Made by a program: the position numbers and the translations under genes. From Parapedobacter sp042666505 (GTDB lineage Bacteria; Bacteroidota; Bacteroidia; Sphingobacteriales; Sphingobacteriaceae): a stretch of DNA of 64,000 nt. Positions 27,563-35,750 of this stretch are shown here, in pieces; within the stretch, counting starts at the first letter, position 1; the number at the start of each line of letters is the position of its first letter. The notes under the pieces were generated by a model. The model had not been told where the DNA came from and did no database searches. It was given only the letters and a program-made list of their open reading frames with translations. The stretch spans positions 248,001-312,000 of the forward strand of contig NZ_JBHTDN010000005.1 of the NCBI RefSeq assembly GCF_042666505.1, written 5' to 3'.

Positions 27563-28348
27563 ATGAAACAAACCACGCTGATTTTTTTCGGTTGCCTATT
27601 GCTATCTATGATCACCCAAGCGCAGGATTTTTCGAGCTTTCAGTCCAAACAACTTATTTACAAGGGCGACACGCTGCCTTATCGGATATTATATCCGGAA
27701 CATTACGATCCGGAGGGGCAGTATCCGGTGCTATTTTTCCTCCATGGAGCAGGTGAGCGGGGGAACGACAATGAGAAGCAGCTCGTCCATGGAGCCAGTT
27801 TGTTTGTTTCGGACAGCGTACGCAAGGCATTTCCGGCGATCGTGGTATTTCCACAATGTCCGACCGATTCGTACTGGAGCAACGTAGATATCCGGTCGCA
27901 GGACGACGGAAGGCGGGAGTTCTATTTTCGCACCGCCGGGAGACCAACCAAGGGCATGGCATTGTTTCTGCGTTTAGTTAATGATGTGCTAGAAAATGAA
28001 GCGGTAGACGAGCAGAGGGTTTACGTAGGCGGCTTATCAATGGGCGGTATGGGCACCTATGAAGCTCTACGGCGTAAACGTAACGTATTTGCCGGCGCAT
28101 TCGCCATATGTGGCGGAGATCACACATCCAATGTTAAAAAATATGCGCATGTGCCGCTTTGGATATTTCACGGCGAGAAAGACGATGTGGTGCCCTCGAC
28201 GCATTCGCATGCCTTGGTTGCCGAGTTAAATCGGCTGGGAGCCCGTCCAAAATACACGTTTTATCCGGAAGCCAATCACAATAGTTGGGACGCCGCTTTT
28301 GCCGAGCCTAACCTGCTTTCGTGGCTCTTCGGCAAGACGAAGAAATAA
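27563..28348 (+). CDS. Secreted alpha/beta hydrolase (esterase/peptidase S9-like)
   Basis: 261 residues with a Sec signal (MKQTTLIFFGCLLLSMITQAQ). The alpha/beta-hydrolase fold is clear: oxyanion-type LFFLHGAGERG, nucleophile elbow GLSMGGMGTYE, acid residue in FHGEKDDVVP, and catalytic His in EANHNSWD. This matches the PHB-depolymerase or dienelactone-hydrolase-like family often called predicted peptidase in Bacteroidota; many are carbohydrate esterases. It has its own promoter and is divergent from the GH32 gene, with which it shares a 200-base regulatory region, so a role in polysaccharide breakdown is plausible but not proven. Confidence 0.88.
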   Translation: MKQTTLIFFGCLLLSMITQAQDFSSFQSKQLIYKGDTLPYRILYPEHYDPEGQYPVLFFLHGAGERGNDNEKQLVHGASLFVSDSVRKAFPAIVVFPQCPTDSYWSNVDIRSQDDGRREFYFRTAGRPTKGMALFLRLVNDVLENEAVDEQRVYVGGLSMGGMGTYEALRRKRNVFAGAFAICGGDHTSNVKKYAHVPLWIFHGEKDDVVPSTHSHALVAELNRLGARPKYTFYPEANHNSWDAAFAEPNLLSWLFGKTKK

Positions 28349-28405
28349 GCCAGCCGTTGTAACAATGGGCAATGAGTAGGGTCTAATTAGCGATAGTTAC
28401 GTCAG

Positions 28406-29653
28406 ATGTCGGTACAAATGTCCAATACGGAAAATGTGAAGTTATCGCTGCAGTCAATCAGCAGCAATAAATTGCGCACCTTTCTCACGGCATTGATTAT
28501 TGCGATCGGCATTACGGCATTGGTCGGGATTCTTACCTCGATTGATGCCATCAAAAGCTCGCTGACCGATTCCTTTTCCGCCATGGGCTCCAATTCTTTC
28601 AATATCCGGAATAGGGGATTAAATGTGCGAATCGGGGGCGGAGGAACACGGCCTAAGGAATTTCCGCCGATCACGTATTACCAAGCCATGGATTTTAAAG
28701 ACCAGTTCGACTATCCGGCCGTGGTATCGTTAAGTACCTATGCATCTACGGGGGCCGTTGCTAAATATAAAAGTGCGGAGACCAATCCCAATATTAACAT
28801 CCTGGGAGCCGATGAGAATTACCTGGAAACCGCGGGATATAAGCTGTCTTTAGGGCGTAATTTCTCGCAACGGGAAATCGAATATGGGAGTAGCGTCGTT
28901 ATTGTAGGCTCGGAAATTGTTGAGCGTTTATTCAAAGGGAATGAGGATCCGATCGACGCATTCATCACCATTGGGAATGCGCGCTACACCATCATCGGGG
29001 TTTTGGAAGATAAGGGGTCGAGTGCCGGTTTTGGCGGCGACAAAGCGTGTATTGTTCCTCTGCTGAAAGCTCGGGCGGTGATGGCGTTCGGGCAACCTTC
29101 TTATACCATCACCGTTATGGTAGGGAATCCGCAGCATATGGATTCGGCTATCGGCGAGGCAACTGCCTTGTTCCGTAATGTGCGTGGCGTTCGGGTTGGT
29201 CAGGAAACCAATTTTGAAATTACCAAGAGTGATGCGGTGGCACAGATACTATTTGATAGTTTGATGTATGTACGATGGGGAGCGATTGTCATCGCTTTGA
29301 TTACACTTATTGGTGCATCCATCGGTCTGATGAACATTATGCTGGTGTCCGTAACCGAGCGCACCCGCGAGATCGGCATACGCAAGGCCATTGGCGCGAC
29401 GCCGCGCGTTATCCGGAGGCAGTTTCTCACGGAGGCCGTGGTGATTTGCCTCATGGGCGGATTTGCCGGTATCTTTCTGGGTATATTAATCGGTAATATC
29501 CTAGCGATAATTATGGGTGCAAGTTTCATTATCCCTTGGCACTGGATGGTGTTGGGAGTAGCCGTGTGCGTGGGTGTGGGCATGCTTTCTGGTTACTATC
29601 CGGCCTCAAAGGCTTCTCGGCTGGATCCGGTGGAGGCGTTGCGCTACGAATAA
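28406..29653 (+). CDS. ABC transporter permease, MacB/FtsX type, without adjacent ATPase
   Basis: 415 residues: a transmembrane helix near the N-terminus (LRTFLTALIIAIGITALVGIL, about residues 24-44), a large periplasmic MacB-core domain (about 50-285), and three C-terminal helices (about 290-312, 340-365 and 375-400) ending in the FtsX signature YPASKASRLDPVEALRYE. MacB-type systems move lipoproteins, peptides or drugs by mechanotransmission rather than transport through the membrane. An in-frame ATG at 28418 is an alternative start. No ATP-binding subunit is adjacent; an isolated LolD-like ATPase is encoded at 57163-57828, but a functional link is only a guess. Confidence 0.92.
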   Translation: MSVQMSNTENVKLSLQSISSNKLRTFLTALIIAIGITALVGILTSIDAIKSSLTDSFSAMGSNSFNIRNRGLNVRIGGGGTRPKEFPPITYYQAMDFKDQFDYPAVVSLSTYASTGAVAKYKSAETNPNINILGADENYLETAGYKLSLGRNFSQREIEYGSSVVIVGSEIVERLFKGNEDPIDAFITIGNARYTIIGVLEDKGSSAGFGGDKACIVPLLKARAVMAFGQPSYTITVMVGNPQHMDSAIGEATALFRNVRGVRVGQETNFEITKSDAVAQILFDSLMYVRWGAIVIALITLIGASIGLMNIMLVSVTERTREIGIRKAIGATPRVIRRQFLTEAVVICLMGGFAGIFLGILIGNILAIIMGASFIIPWHWMVLGVAVCVGVGMLSGYYPASKASRLDPVEALRYE

Positions 29654-29708
29654 GCGCCCCGATTCGTTTTCCCTTCAAAATTTCATTTGCTTGATAAATA
29701 TACTAAAT

Positions 29709-29738
29709 TTACCAAGATAACCAGTAATACTAAATTTG
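29709..29738 (+). promoter_or_regulatory. -33/-7 promoter for the beta-helix gene
   Basis: TTA (29709-29711), 19 bases, TAAATTTG (29731-29738). The last three bases of the -7 box are the TTG at 29736, the most upstream possible start codon, so that start would not be inside the mRNA. Confidence 0.5.
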
Positions 29739-29771
29739 AAACGACCAAGCGACCCTTTTAACGAACGAGCG

Positions 29772-31238
29772 TTGCTGGAAAGGATCCGCAAAGCTATTTT
29801 TTTAGTTCGCCTCCTATTTATTCTGCTAGTTTCCATGACACTTCCCCTAGTGGGACTGGCCACAGACGTCAAGGATTTCGGCGCAAAAGGCGATGGGCAG
29901 ACAGACGATACGGAGGCGATCCGCAGGGCTGTCCTCCACGCAGCGGACGGCTTGCTGGAATTCCCCAAAGGAACCTACCGGATCACCGAAACCTTAGCAA
30001 TTGATCTGGCCCGCATCGGGCCGCTGGGAATTTCAGGAAAAGGGGGCAGTGCCCGAATCGTGATGGCAGGTGTGGGACCCGCACTGCGGATAGTCGGCTC
30101 GCATGATAAAGGCTCGGCACTACCGGCTTCCGTAAAGCCAATTACCTGGGAAAAAGAACGAATGCCGTCAGTGACGGCGCTTGAAATTGTTGGCGCACAT
30201 GCAGAGGCCGATGGAATCGCGCTTGTAAATACGTTCATGCCGATTTTGAGCGGGGTATTGATTCGTGATGTCAGATACGGAATTCATCTTTTGTCGCGAA
30301 ATCGGAATGTGCTCATTGATGCCTGCCACATTTATCATGCCCGGGGTATCGGGATTTACCTGGATGATGTGAATATCCACCAACTAATTGTCAGCGACAG
30401 CCACATCAGTTATTGTCAACAAGGAGGGATTAAAGTTCGCGGTGGAGAAATCCGCAACTTCCAGATCACGGGCAATGACATCGAGTATAATTGCAGTCCT
30501 GACGGAGAAGTTTCCGCGGATATCTGGATCGACTGTTCACAGGGGGGCAGTGTACGCGAAGGGACCATTGTCGGTAACACGATTCAGGCGATCCCCAGTC
30601 CCGACGGAGCCAACATACGCTTTACCGGTGTGCCCGGCAACGCAGATAAGATTGGCTTATGGAGCATATCCGACAACCACATCGGTAACCAGGCGGTGAA
30701 CATCCACTTGGACCACTGCCGGGGGGTAACCGTAACCGGTAATACCTTTATGCGCGCCTATGACCGCCATGTAAAGATAGCCGATAGTAAAAACATACTG
30801 ATCAATTCCAACCTTTTTGATCATAACGCGGATTATTATACTTCAGAGGTAGATGCCCCCGGGGGTATCAGTGTCGATCGGGCAAACCATGTTACATTGA
30901 ACGATAACCTCATCGAAGGAGCAGGTTACGGTAAGGTGACCGACGGGGGTGCAATCGTCATTGCAAATAGCCAAGTGGTAACCGTCAGAGGCTCTCACAT
31001 CCACAATGCGCGGCACACCGGCGTGCGCATTGTGGAGAGCACATATGTTCAAGTGACCGATTGCACGATTGATGAAGCGCCAAACCGATCCGATATGGCT
31101 GCAGCGATCTTCTTGCAAGGCAATTGTGCGCACACGGTGATTCGGCATAACCAAGTTGTGAAAGGGAAGGACGGAGCCATTGTTGACCACGCCCGGGGGG
31201 CTGTTATCGAACACAATCAAGTCATCAGTGGCGGTTAG
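29772..31238 (+). CDS. Pectate-lyase-superfamily right-handed beta-helix protein, secreted
   Basis: The frame is open from a TTG at 29736, which is part of the -7 box, so I place the start at the TTG at 29772 (488 residues); ATG 29835 is another choice. A signal segment (FLVRLLFILLVSMTLPLVGLA) precedes the pectate_lyase_3-type start VKDFGAKGDGQTDDTEAIRRA, which caps a parallel beta-helix. Many beta-helix rungs follow (NVLIDACHIYHARG, TGNTF, DSKNILINSNLF, NNLIEGA-like turns). Such proteins are polysaccharide lyases or hydrolases, or epimerases; the catalytic residues are not identifiable. It lies between the MacB-type permease and the cytochrome gene. Confidence 0.8.
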   Translation: MLERIRKAIFLVRLLFILLVSMTLPLVGLATDVKDFGAKGDGQTDDTEAIRRAVLHAADGLLEFPKGTYRITETLAIDLARIGPLGISGKGGSARIVMAGVGPALRIVGSHDKGSALPASVKPITWEKERMPSVTALEIVGAHAEADGIALVNTFMPILSGVLIRDVRYGIHLLSRNRNVLIDACHIYHARGIGIYLDDVNIHQLIVSDSHISYCQQGGIKVRGGEIRNFQITGNDIEYNCSPDGEVSADIWIDCSQGGSVREGTIVGNTIQAIPSPDGANIRFTGVPGNADKIGLWSISDNHIGNQAVNIHLDHCRGVTVTGNTFMRAYDRHVKIADSKNILINSNLFDHNADYYTSEVDAPGGISVDRANHVTLNDNLIEGAGYGKVTDGGAIVIANSQVVTVRGSHIHNARHTGVRIVESTYVQVTDCTIDEAPNRSDMAAAIFLQGNCAHTVIRHNQVVKGKDGAIVDHARGAVIEHNQVISGG

Positions 31239-31540
31239 CTGCGTGGGTCGTTGCATCGGGCAATAACGGAAAAATGGGATCAGTATTCTGGAGAAAAATA
31301 GTAGTCTTATCGGGAGAATGCGGCTATATTGAGCGGCCGGTTCTTGTACAGTCGTTGCTTCGACCGGTTTTTTACCCGGAAGCGTTCTGAATGCTAACCC
31401 TGAATATGAAATGTTGGTTTAATCTATGCAGGACGTTCAAGTGCGGGGAGTGGCGGTCCTTATCGCATCCCGAGCGTTCAGGGTTGAGGCGACTTGTGTA
31501 TGACGAGACGGAAGAGAATCCATGAATAACTAACAGGCGA
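31239..31540. other. 302-base intergenic region, no gene seen
   Basis: No convincing ORF and no clear promoter for the cytochrome gene. It holds a long-range inverted repeat, AACCCTGAA (31396-31404) and TTCAGGGTT (31477-31485), and a repeated AGCGTTC (31381 and 31473), of unknown meaning. Confidence 0.5.
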
Positions 31541-34500
31541 ATGAGCGGGAACTCAAGATTTACAACCTGGAAATGGGAAATTTCTTTCGTACTGATAGCC
31601 ACGCTATCTTTTCTGACGGGCTGCCGGGGTGATAAGCAACCGGATGCGAAAAGTATTAGCGAAATGGCCGCAAATGAAGACGTAGCACGATATTTGGAAA
31701 CGTTTAAGGGATTGGGCGCGCTGACGGATTCCTCTCAGGCCACTCCTCCGGACAAAGCGCTGGAAAATTTCCATGTCCCGGAAGACCTTGCCCTAGATCT
31801 CGTATTGTCGGAGCCGCAGATCACCCAGCCTGTTGAGTTAAGCTTTGACCACCGGGGCCGTCTTTGGGTCGTACAATACCATCAGTATCCGTATCCAAAC
31901 GGCGTTAAAATCGTGAGTGTTGATAATTATCTACGGGTACAATTTGACAGACTGCCGGCGGCTCCGCCCCAAGGTGTTCAGGGGGCGGATAAAATCACCT
32001 TCTTTGAAGACACCGATGGCGATGGGGTCTTCGACCGGTCTACCGACGCAATCACCGGACTGAATATTGCGACCAGTGTAATTACCGGTAGGGAGCGGAT
32101 CTGGGTACTTAATCCGCCCTACTTGCTGGCATACCCCGATAAAAATGGCGACGGCATTCCGGACGCCACACCGGAAGTTAAATTGCAGGGATTTGGCCTG
32201 GAGGATACACACGCCGTGGCAAATAGCCTGCGCTGGGGGCCGGACGGCTGGCTATATGGTGCACAGGGAAGCACAACAACTGCTAATGTCAGTTCATCCG
32301 TATCAAAGAATATCGCCTTCCAGGGGCAAGTGATCTGGCGTTATCATCCGGACACGGAGGTTTTCGAAGTGTTTGCAGAAGGCGGAGGCAATACATTTAA
32401 TATTGAGTTCGACAGCAAGGGGCGCATTTTTTCGGGTAATAATGCCTACGATCGGGGGCCCAATTTCAAGCAAGGTGGCTTTTATCCGCGCAGTCTCGGC
32501 AAACACGGGCCGTATATGAACCCCTATACGTTCGGCAATCTTCCCAACATGGCTCTTCAGGGGGATAAATCCCGTTTTACGCATTCGTTGATCCGTTACG
32601 AAGGAGGGGAGCTGCCCACTCGCTATGAGGGTAAATTTATTGCGGTCAACCCGCTGCTCAACTACGTACAGCTCACCCGTATCGAACCGGATGGATCCTC
32701 GCTGAAGAATATTGATGAAAGACGAATTGTCGAAACCGGAGACCATTGGTTTCGACCGGTTAATATCGTTGCTGGTCCCGACGGCGCCGTATACATGGCA
32801 GATTGGTATGACAGCCGCCTGTCACACGTCGATCCGCGCGACACGTGGGACAAAGGGTCGGGAAGGATCTATCGGCTTCGGGCCAAAACAGATAGTGGCA
32901 AACACCATGCTTCTTTTGACCTGAGCAAGAACAACGTCGACCAGCTTATTGAGTTGCTACGAAGTCCTAACAAATGGTTCCGCCAACAAGCCCTGCTGCA
33001 GTTTGCCGATCGTCAGGATCCGCGGGCCGTGCCGCGGTTGTTGCCGTTGCTGCAGCAGGAGACGGACGGTCAGACCGCTTTGGAAGCCCTTTGGGCGATT
33101 AACCTGTGTGGCGGCCTTGATGAAAAAACCGCGCTTGGTGCACTACGCCATAAAGACCCCTATGTCAGGCTTTGGACTATCCGGTTATTGGGAGATGCCA
33201 GCAATGTTAATCCAACGGTCTCTGCGAAACTCGTTAACCTTTCTGCTGCTGAACCGCACGCCGAGGTACGGAGCCAGCTGGCTGCTACGGCCAAACGTCT
33301 GCCTGCTCGGGATGCGATGCCCATCATCAAAAACCTATTGACGCATTACGACGATAGCAAAGACCCGGATATACCCCTGCAGATTTGGTGGGCCATCGAA
33401 TCGAAGGCCGAAACAGACCGCGAACTGGTCTTAGCGTTGTTTAACGACCCGGCTGTGTGGAAACAAACGACTACCCAAGAGTTCATCTTATCCCGGTTGT
33501 CGCAACGTTATGCGATGGCTGGAGGTGCAGCGAACTATGCGGCGATCGTCCGGCAGATGGAGCTTTCGCCGAGTAAGGCACTTACCCGGCTCGTGGTACG
33601 CGGCCTCAAGGAAGGCCTGCGCGGCAGTGACGTTGTCGGCCTTTCGCCTGAACTGGCACAAGCGCTGAAACCTTATCAAGCTGAATTTTTTGGCGGCCCC
33701 CTGGCGTTGGCCCTTAGGCAAGGGGATCCACAGGCGGTCAAACAGGCGCTCGCTGTCATTGCCGACGAGCAAGCGAATGCCGATCACCGGCTTACCTATG
33801 TCCAGATTTTGGGAGAAACCGATCAGCCTTCTTCCATTCCGGTACTGCTTGCCCTGGTGGAGAACGGGCAGGTAAGCAATGCGCTGAAACAAGCGGCTAT
33901 CGTTGCGCTACGGCGGTACGACCAGCCCGACATCGGCATGCGGGTGTTGAAAGCCTACCCGGGTTTCCGTGCGGATGCCGGCTTGCGGGCCGCCGCCATC
34001 GATATGGCTTCCTCGCGGGCGGTATGGACACGTGAATTATTTCGGTTGATCGAGCAAGATAAACGGATCAGCGCCGCGGATATACTTGATCAACAAGCGC
34101 GCCGTTTCCAGCTACTGAACGATCCGGAGATTACGGCGACCTCCAACCGGCTTTGGCCCAATGTGAAGCCTTTGGATACCGAAGAAAAACAAGCGCGCAT
34201 GAGTCGCTATGCACATTTGATCAAGTCTGGCAAAGGGGATGAAGCGAAAGGCCGCATGCTGTTTGCGATACACTGCGGTATCTGTCACCGGTTATTTGAA
34301 GAAGGTGGAATCACCGCCCCTGATCTCACCGGCTACGAGCGCAGTAACCTGAATACCTTCCTGCTGAACGTTGTGGATCCCAATGCCGAAATCCGCGAGG
34401 GCTATACCCTTCAGCAGATAACGACCCGCGACGGCCGCATGCTGGAAGGGCGGATTGTCGCGCAAGAGGGCGATGTTACCACGCTTCAGCCGCTTTCCGG

Positions 34501-34639
34501 CAGGCAAATCAGCATTTCCGCCAAGCAGATTAAAGCGATGAAAACCTTGCCGCTATCGGTTATGCCCGAGCGGGTATTAGACCCGTTAAACGACCAGGAG
34601 GTACGTGATTTGTTTGCCTATATTATGAAAAAGAAATAG
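31541..34639 (+). CDS. PVC-type membrane-bound dehydrogenase with HEAT repeats and a C-terminal cytochrome c domain, lipoprotein
   Basis: 1032 residues with a lipoprotein signal ending FLTGC (Cys at about residue 28). Residues about 70-440 form an NHL-like propeller of the TIGR02604 dehydrogenase type (LSFDHRGRLWVVQY, FEDTDGDGVFDR, NSLRWGPDGWLYGAQG, GPDGAVYMADWYDSR). Alpha-helical HEAT-like repeats follow (about 470-850: FRQQALLQFADRQDPRAVP). The C-terminus is a TIGR02603-type heme domain with C912-G-I-C915-H916. The family is best known from Planctomycetes and Bacteroidota, where it is thought to oxidise sugars or alcohols at the surface and pass electrons to heme; the substrate is unknown. 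The neighbouring beta-helix protein suggests a carbohydrate. Confidence 0.92.
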   Translation: MSGNSRFTTWKWEISFVLIATLSFLTGCRGDKQPDAKSISEMAANEDVARYLETFKGLGALTDSSQATPPDKALENFHVPEDLALDLVLSEPQITQPVELSFDHRGRLWVVQYHQYPYPNGVKIVSVDNYLRVQFDRLPAAPPQGVQGADKITFFEDTDGDGVFDRSTDAITGLNIATSVITGRERIWVLNPPYLLAYPDKNGDGIPDATPEVKLQGFGLEDTHAVANSLRWGPDGWLYGAQGSTTTANVSSSVSKNIAFQGQVIWRYHPDTEVFEVFAEGGGNTFNIEFDSKGRIFSGNNAYDRGPNFKQGGFYPRSLGKHGPYMNPYTFGNLPNMALQGDKSRFTHSLIRYEGGELPTRYEGKFIAVNPLLNYVQLTRIEPDGSSLKNIDERRIVETGDHWFRPVNIVAGPDGAVYMADWYDSRLSHVDPRDTWDKGSGRIYRLRAKTDSGKHHASFDLSKNNVDQLIELLRSPNKWFRQQALLQFADRQDPRAVPRLLPLLQQETDGQTALEALWAINLCGGLDEKTALGALRHKDPYVRLWTIRLLGDASNVNPTVSAKLVNLSAAEPHAEVRSQLAATAKRLPARDAMPIIKNLLTHYDDSKDPDIPLQIWWAIESKAETDRELVLALFNDPAVWKQTTTQEFILSRLSQRYAMAGGAANYAAIVRQMELSPSKALTRLVVRGLKEGLRGSDVVGLSPELAQALKPYQAEFFGGPLALALRQGDPQAVKQALAVIADEQANADHRLTYVQILGETDQPSSIPVLLALVENGQVSNALKQAAIVALRRYDQPDIGMRVLKAYPGFRADAGLRAAAIDMASSRAVWTRELFRLIEQDKRISAADILDQQARRFQLLNDPEITATSNRLWPNVKPLDTEEKQARMSRYAHLIKSGKGDEAKGRMLFAIHCGICHRLFEEGGITAPDLTGYERSNLNTFLLNVVDPNAEIREGYTLQQITTRDGRMLEGRIVAQEGDVTTLQPLSGRQISISAKQIKAMKTLPLSVMPERVLDPLNDQEVRDLFAYIMKKK

Positions 34640-34652
34640 GCGCTAGCCAAAA

Positions 34653-35750
34653 TTAATTTTCAGTTGTTTTACGCAGGTCTACGGACGTGGCTAAAGCAAT
34701 TGTGCGACCCTGGTCGCCTACCGCGTTGTAAAAATGATAGACGACGTCATTCCATTTAATTACCCAAGGCTTATGCGCAAATTCGTTGTCATAGGGCTCT
34801 GATGGCGCAATGAGGTCTTCGCCGTCCCAAGGCGTCCAATGGATGAGATCATTGGAGCAGGCAAAACGTTCGAATGCTCCCGGACGCCAGAAAGCACCGA
34901 AGTAAAACATGACGTAGAGATCATCGATTTTCGTGATCTGTGCGTCGCCGCAGATACCCTGATGCATGGTAATTAACGGTTGCTCCCCATAGCGCTTCCA
35001 GTTTTCCAGGTCGTCAGAAACGGCCATGGCAATGCTTTCAAACCCCTGTCCGTTTGCATCTTTTTCTTGCCCTTTTGCGTTGTAATACATGACGTAAGGG
35101 TAACCCGTTACCTTTTCCTTGTCCTCTATGATTAAGCTTTTGTAGATCGTCAGGTTGTCATACCATCGTGCATCGGCATCCGATGCGGACAAAATAGGTG
35201 AGGGCTTGCGCAGCCACTCCGCAGGAACCGTGATATCTTGCGTGGAGGCTAAACCGATGCCTAGCTGGCCGGCTTCATATCCGTGATCGGAACCCCCCAG
35301 GTAAGACAGCCAATACTTACCGTTGTGCTGTTTCGGCTGATAGGTACCTCCCCATTCGATATCGACGAGCGATACGTATCCGGCCTTTTGGGAGGCATCC
35401 CATGTTGAATCGGTAAACGAGAGAATCCGCCCTTTGGTGTCCCAATGGAGCAGATCGGGGCTTTCGGCCAACCATGTTTCATAACCCCTGCCGTCGAAGA
35501 CGATATAAGTCATGTACCAAGTACTGTCCATCCGGAAGATGGTGGGGCTATCGACCATTTTGGTCGAATCGGGATGCGCCAGTACAATGCCGTATTTGTA
35601 AGGAGTTTTGACGGCTTCAAATACCTGGGCCATCTTTTCTTTTGATACCTGCTCCTTTTTGGTGGCATCGCTATGGCAGGATGCCAGGCTTAGTACGAGG
35701 GTTATCGCTAGCCAGGATTTCCAACGGTATCGGGTAATTGCGAGTGCCAT
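34653..35750 (-). CDS. Five-bladed-propeller glycosidase-like lipoprotein (GH43/GH32/GH130 superfamily)
   Basis: 365 residues with a lipoprotein signal (LVLSLASC, Cys at about residue 25). Repeated propeller blades are evident: MVDSPTIFRMDSTWYMTYIV, WLAESPDLLHWDTKGRI, DIEWGGTYQPKQHNGKYWLSYLG, AMAVSDDLENWKRYG, CGDAQITKIDDLYVMFYFG and FACSNDLIHWTPW. This repeating 'sDdlxxW' pattern is that of GH43-like enzymes; candidate acids are D in VDSPTIF and D in CGDAQI, but the subfamily and substrate are unclear. The ATG directly follows the uvrA stop codon with no spacer, so translation is probably coupled to uvrA; no separate promoter is visible. Confidence 0.8.
   Translation of the reverse strand: MALAITRYRWKSWLAITLVLSLASCHSDATKKEQVSKEKMAQVFEAVKTPYKYGIVLAHPDSTKMVDSPTIFRMDSTWYMTYIVFDGRGYETWLAESPDLLHWDTKGRILSFTDSTWDASQKAGYVSLVDIEWGGTYQPKQHNGKYWLSYLGGSDHGYEAGQLGIGLASTQDITVPAEWLRKPSPILSASDADARWYDNLTIYKSLIIEDKEKVTGYPYVMYYNAKGQEKDANGQGFESIAMAVSDDLENWKRYGEQPLITMHQGICGDAQITKIDDLYVMFYFGAFWRPGAFERFACSNDLIHWTPWDGEDLIAPSEPYDNEFAHKPWVIKWNDVVYHFYNAVGDQGRTIALATSVDLRKTTEN

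Noticed and set aside
31396..31485. Long-range inverted repeat AACCCTGAA/TTCAGGGTT
   Set aside because: Only 9 bp with a 72-base loop and no link to a terminator, promoter or mobile element; could be chance.
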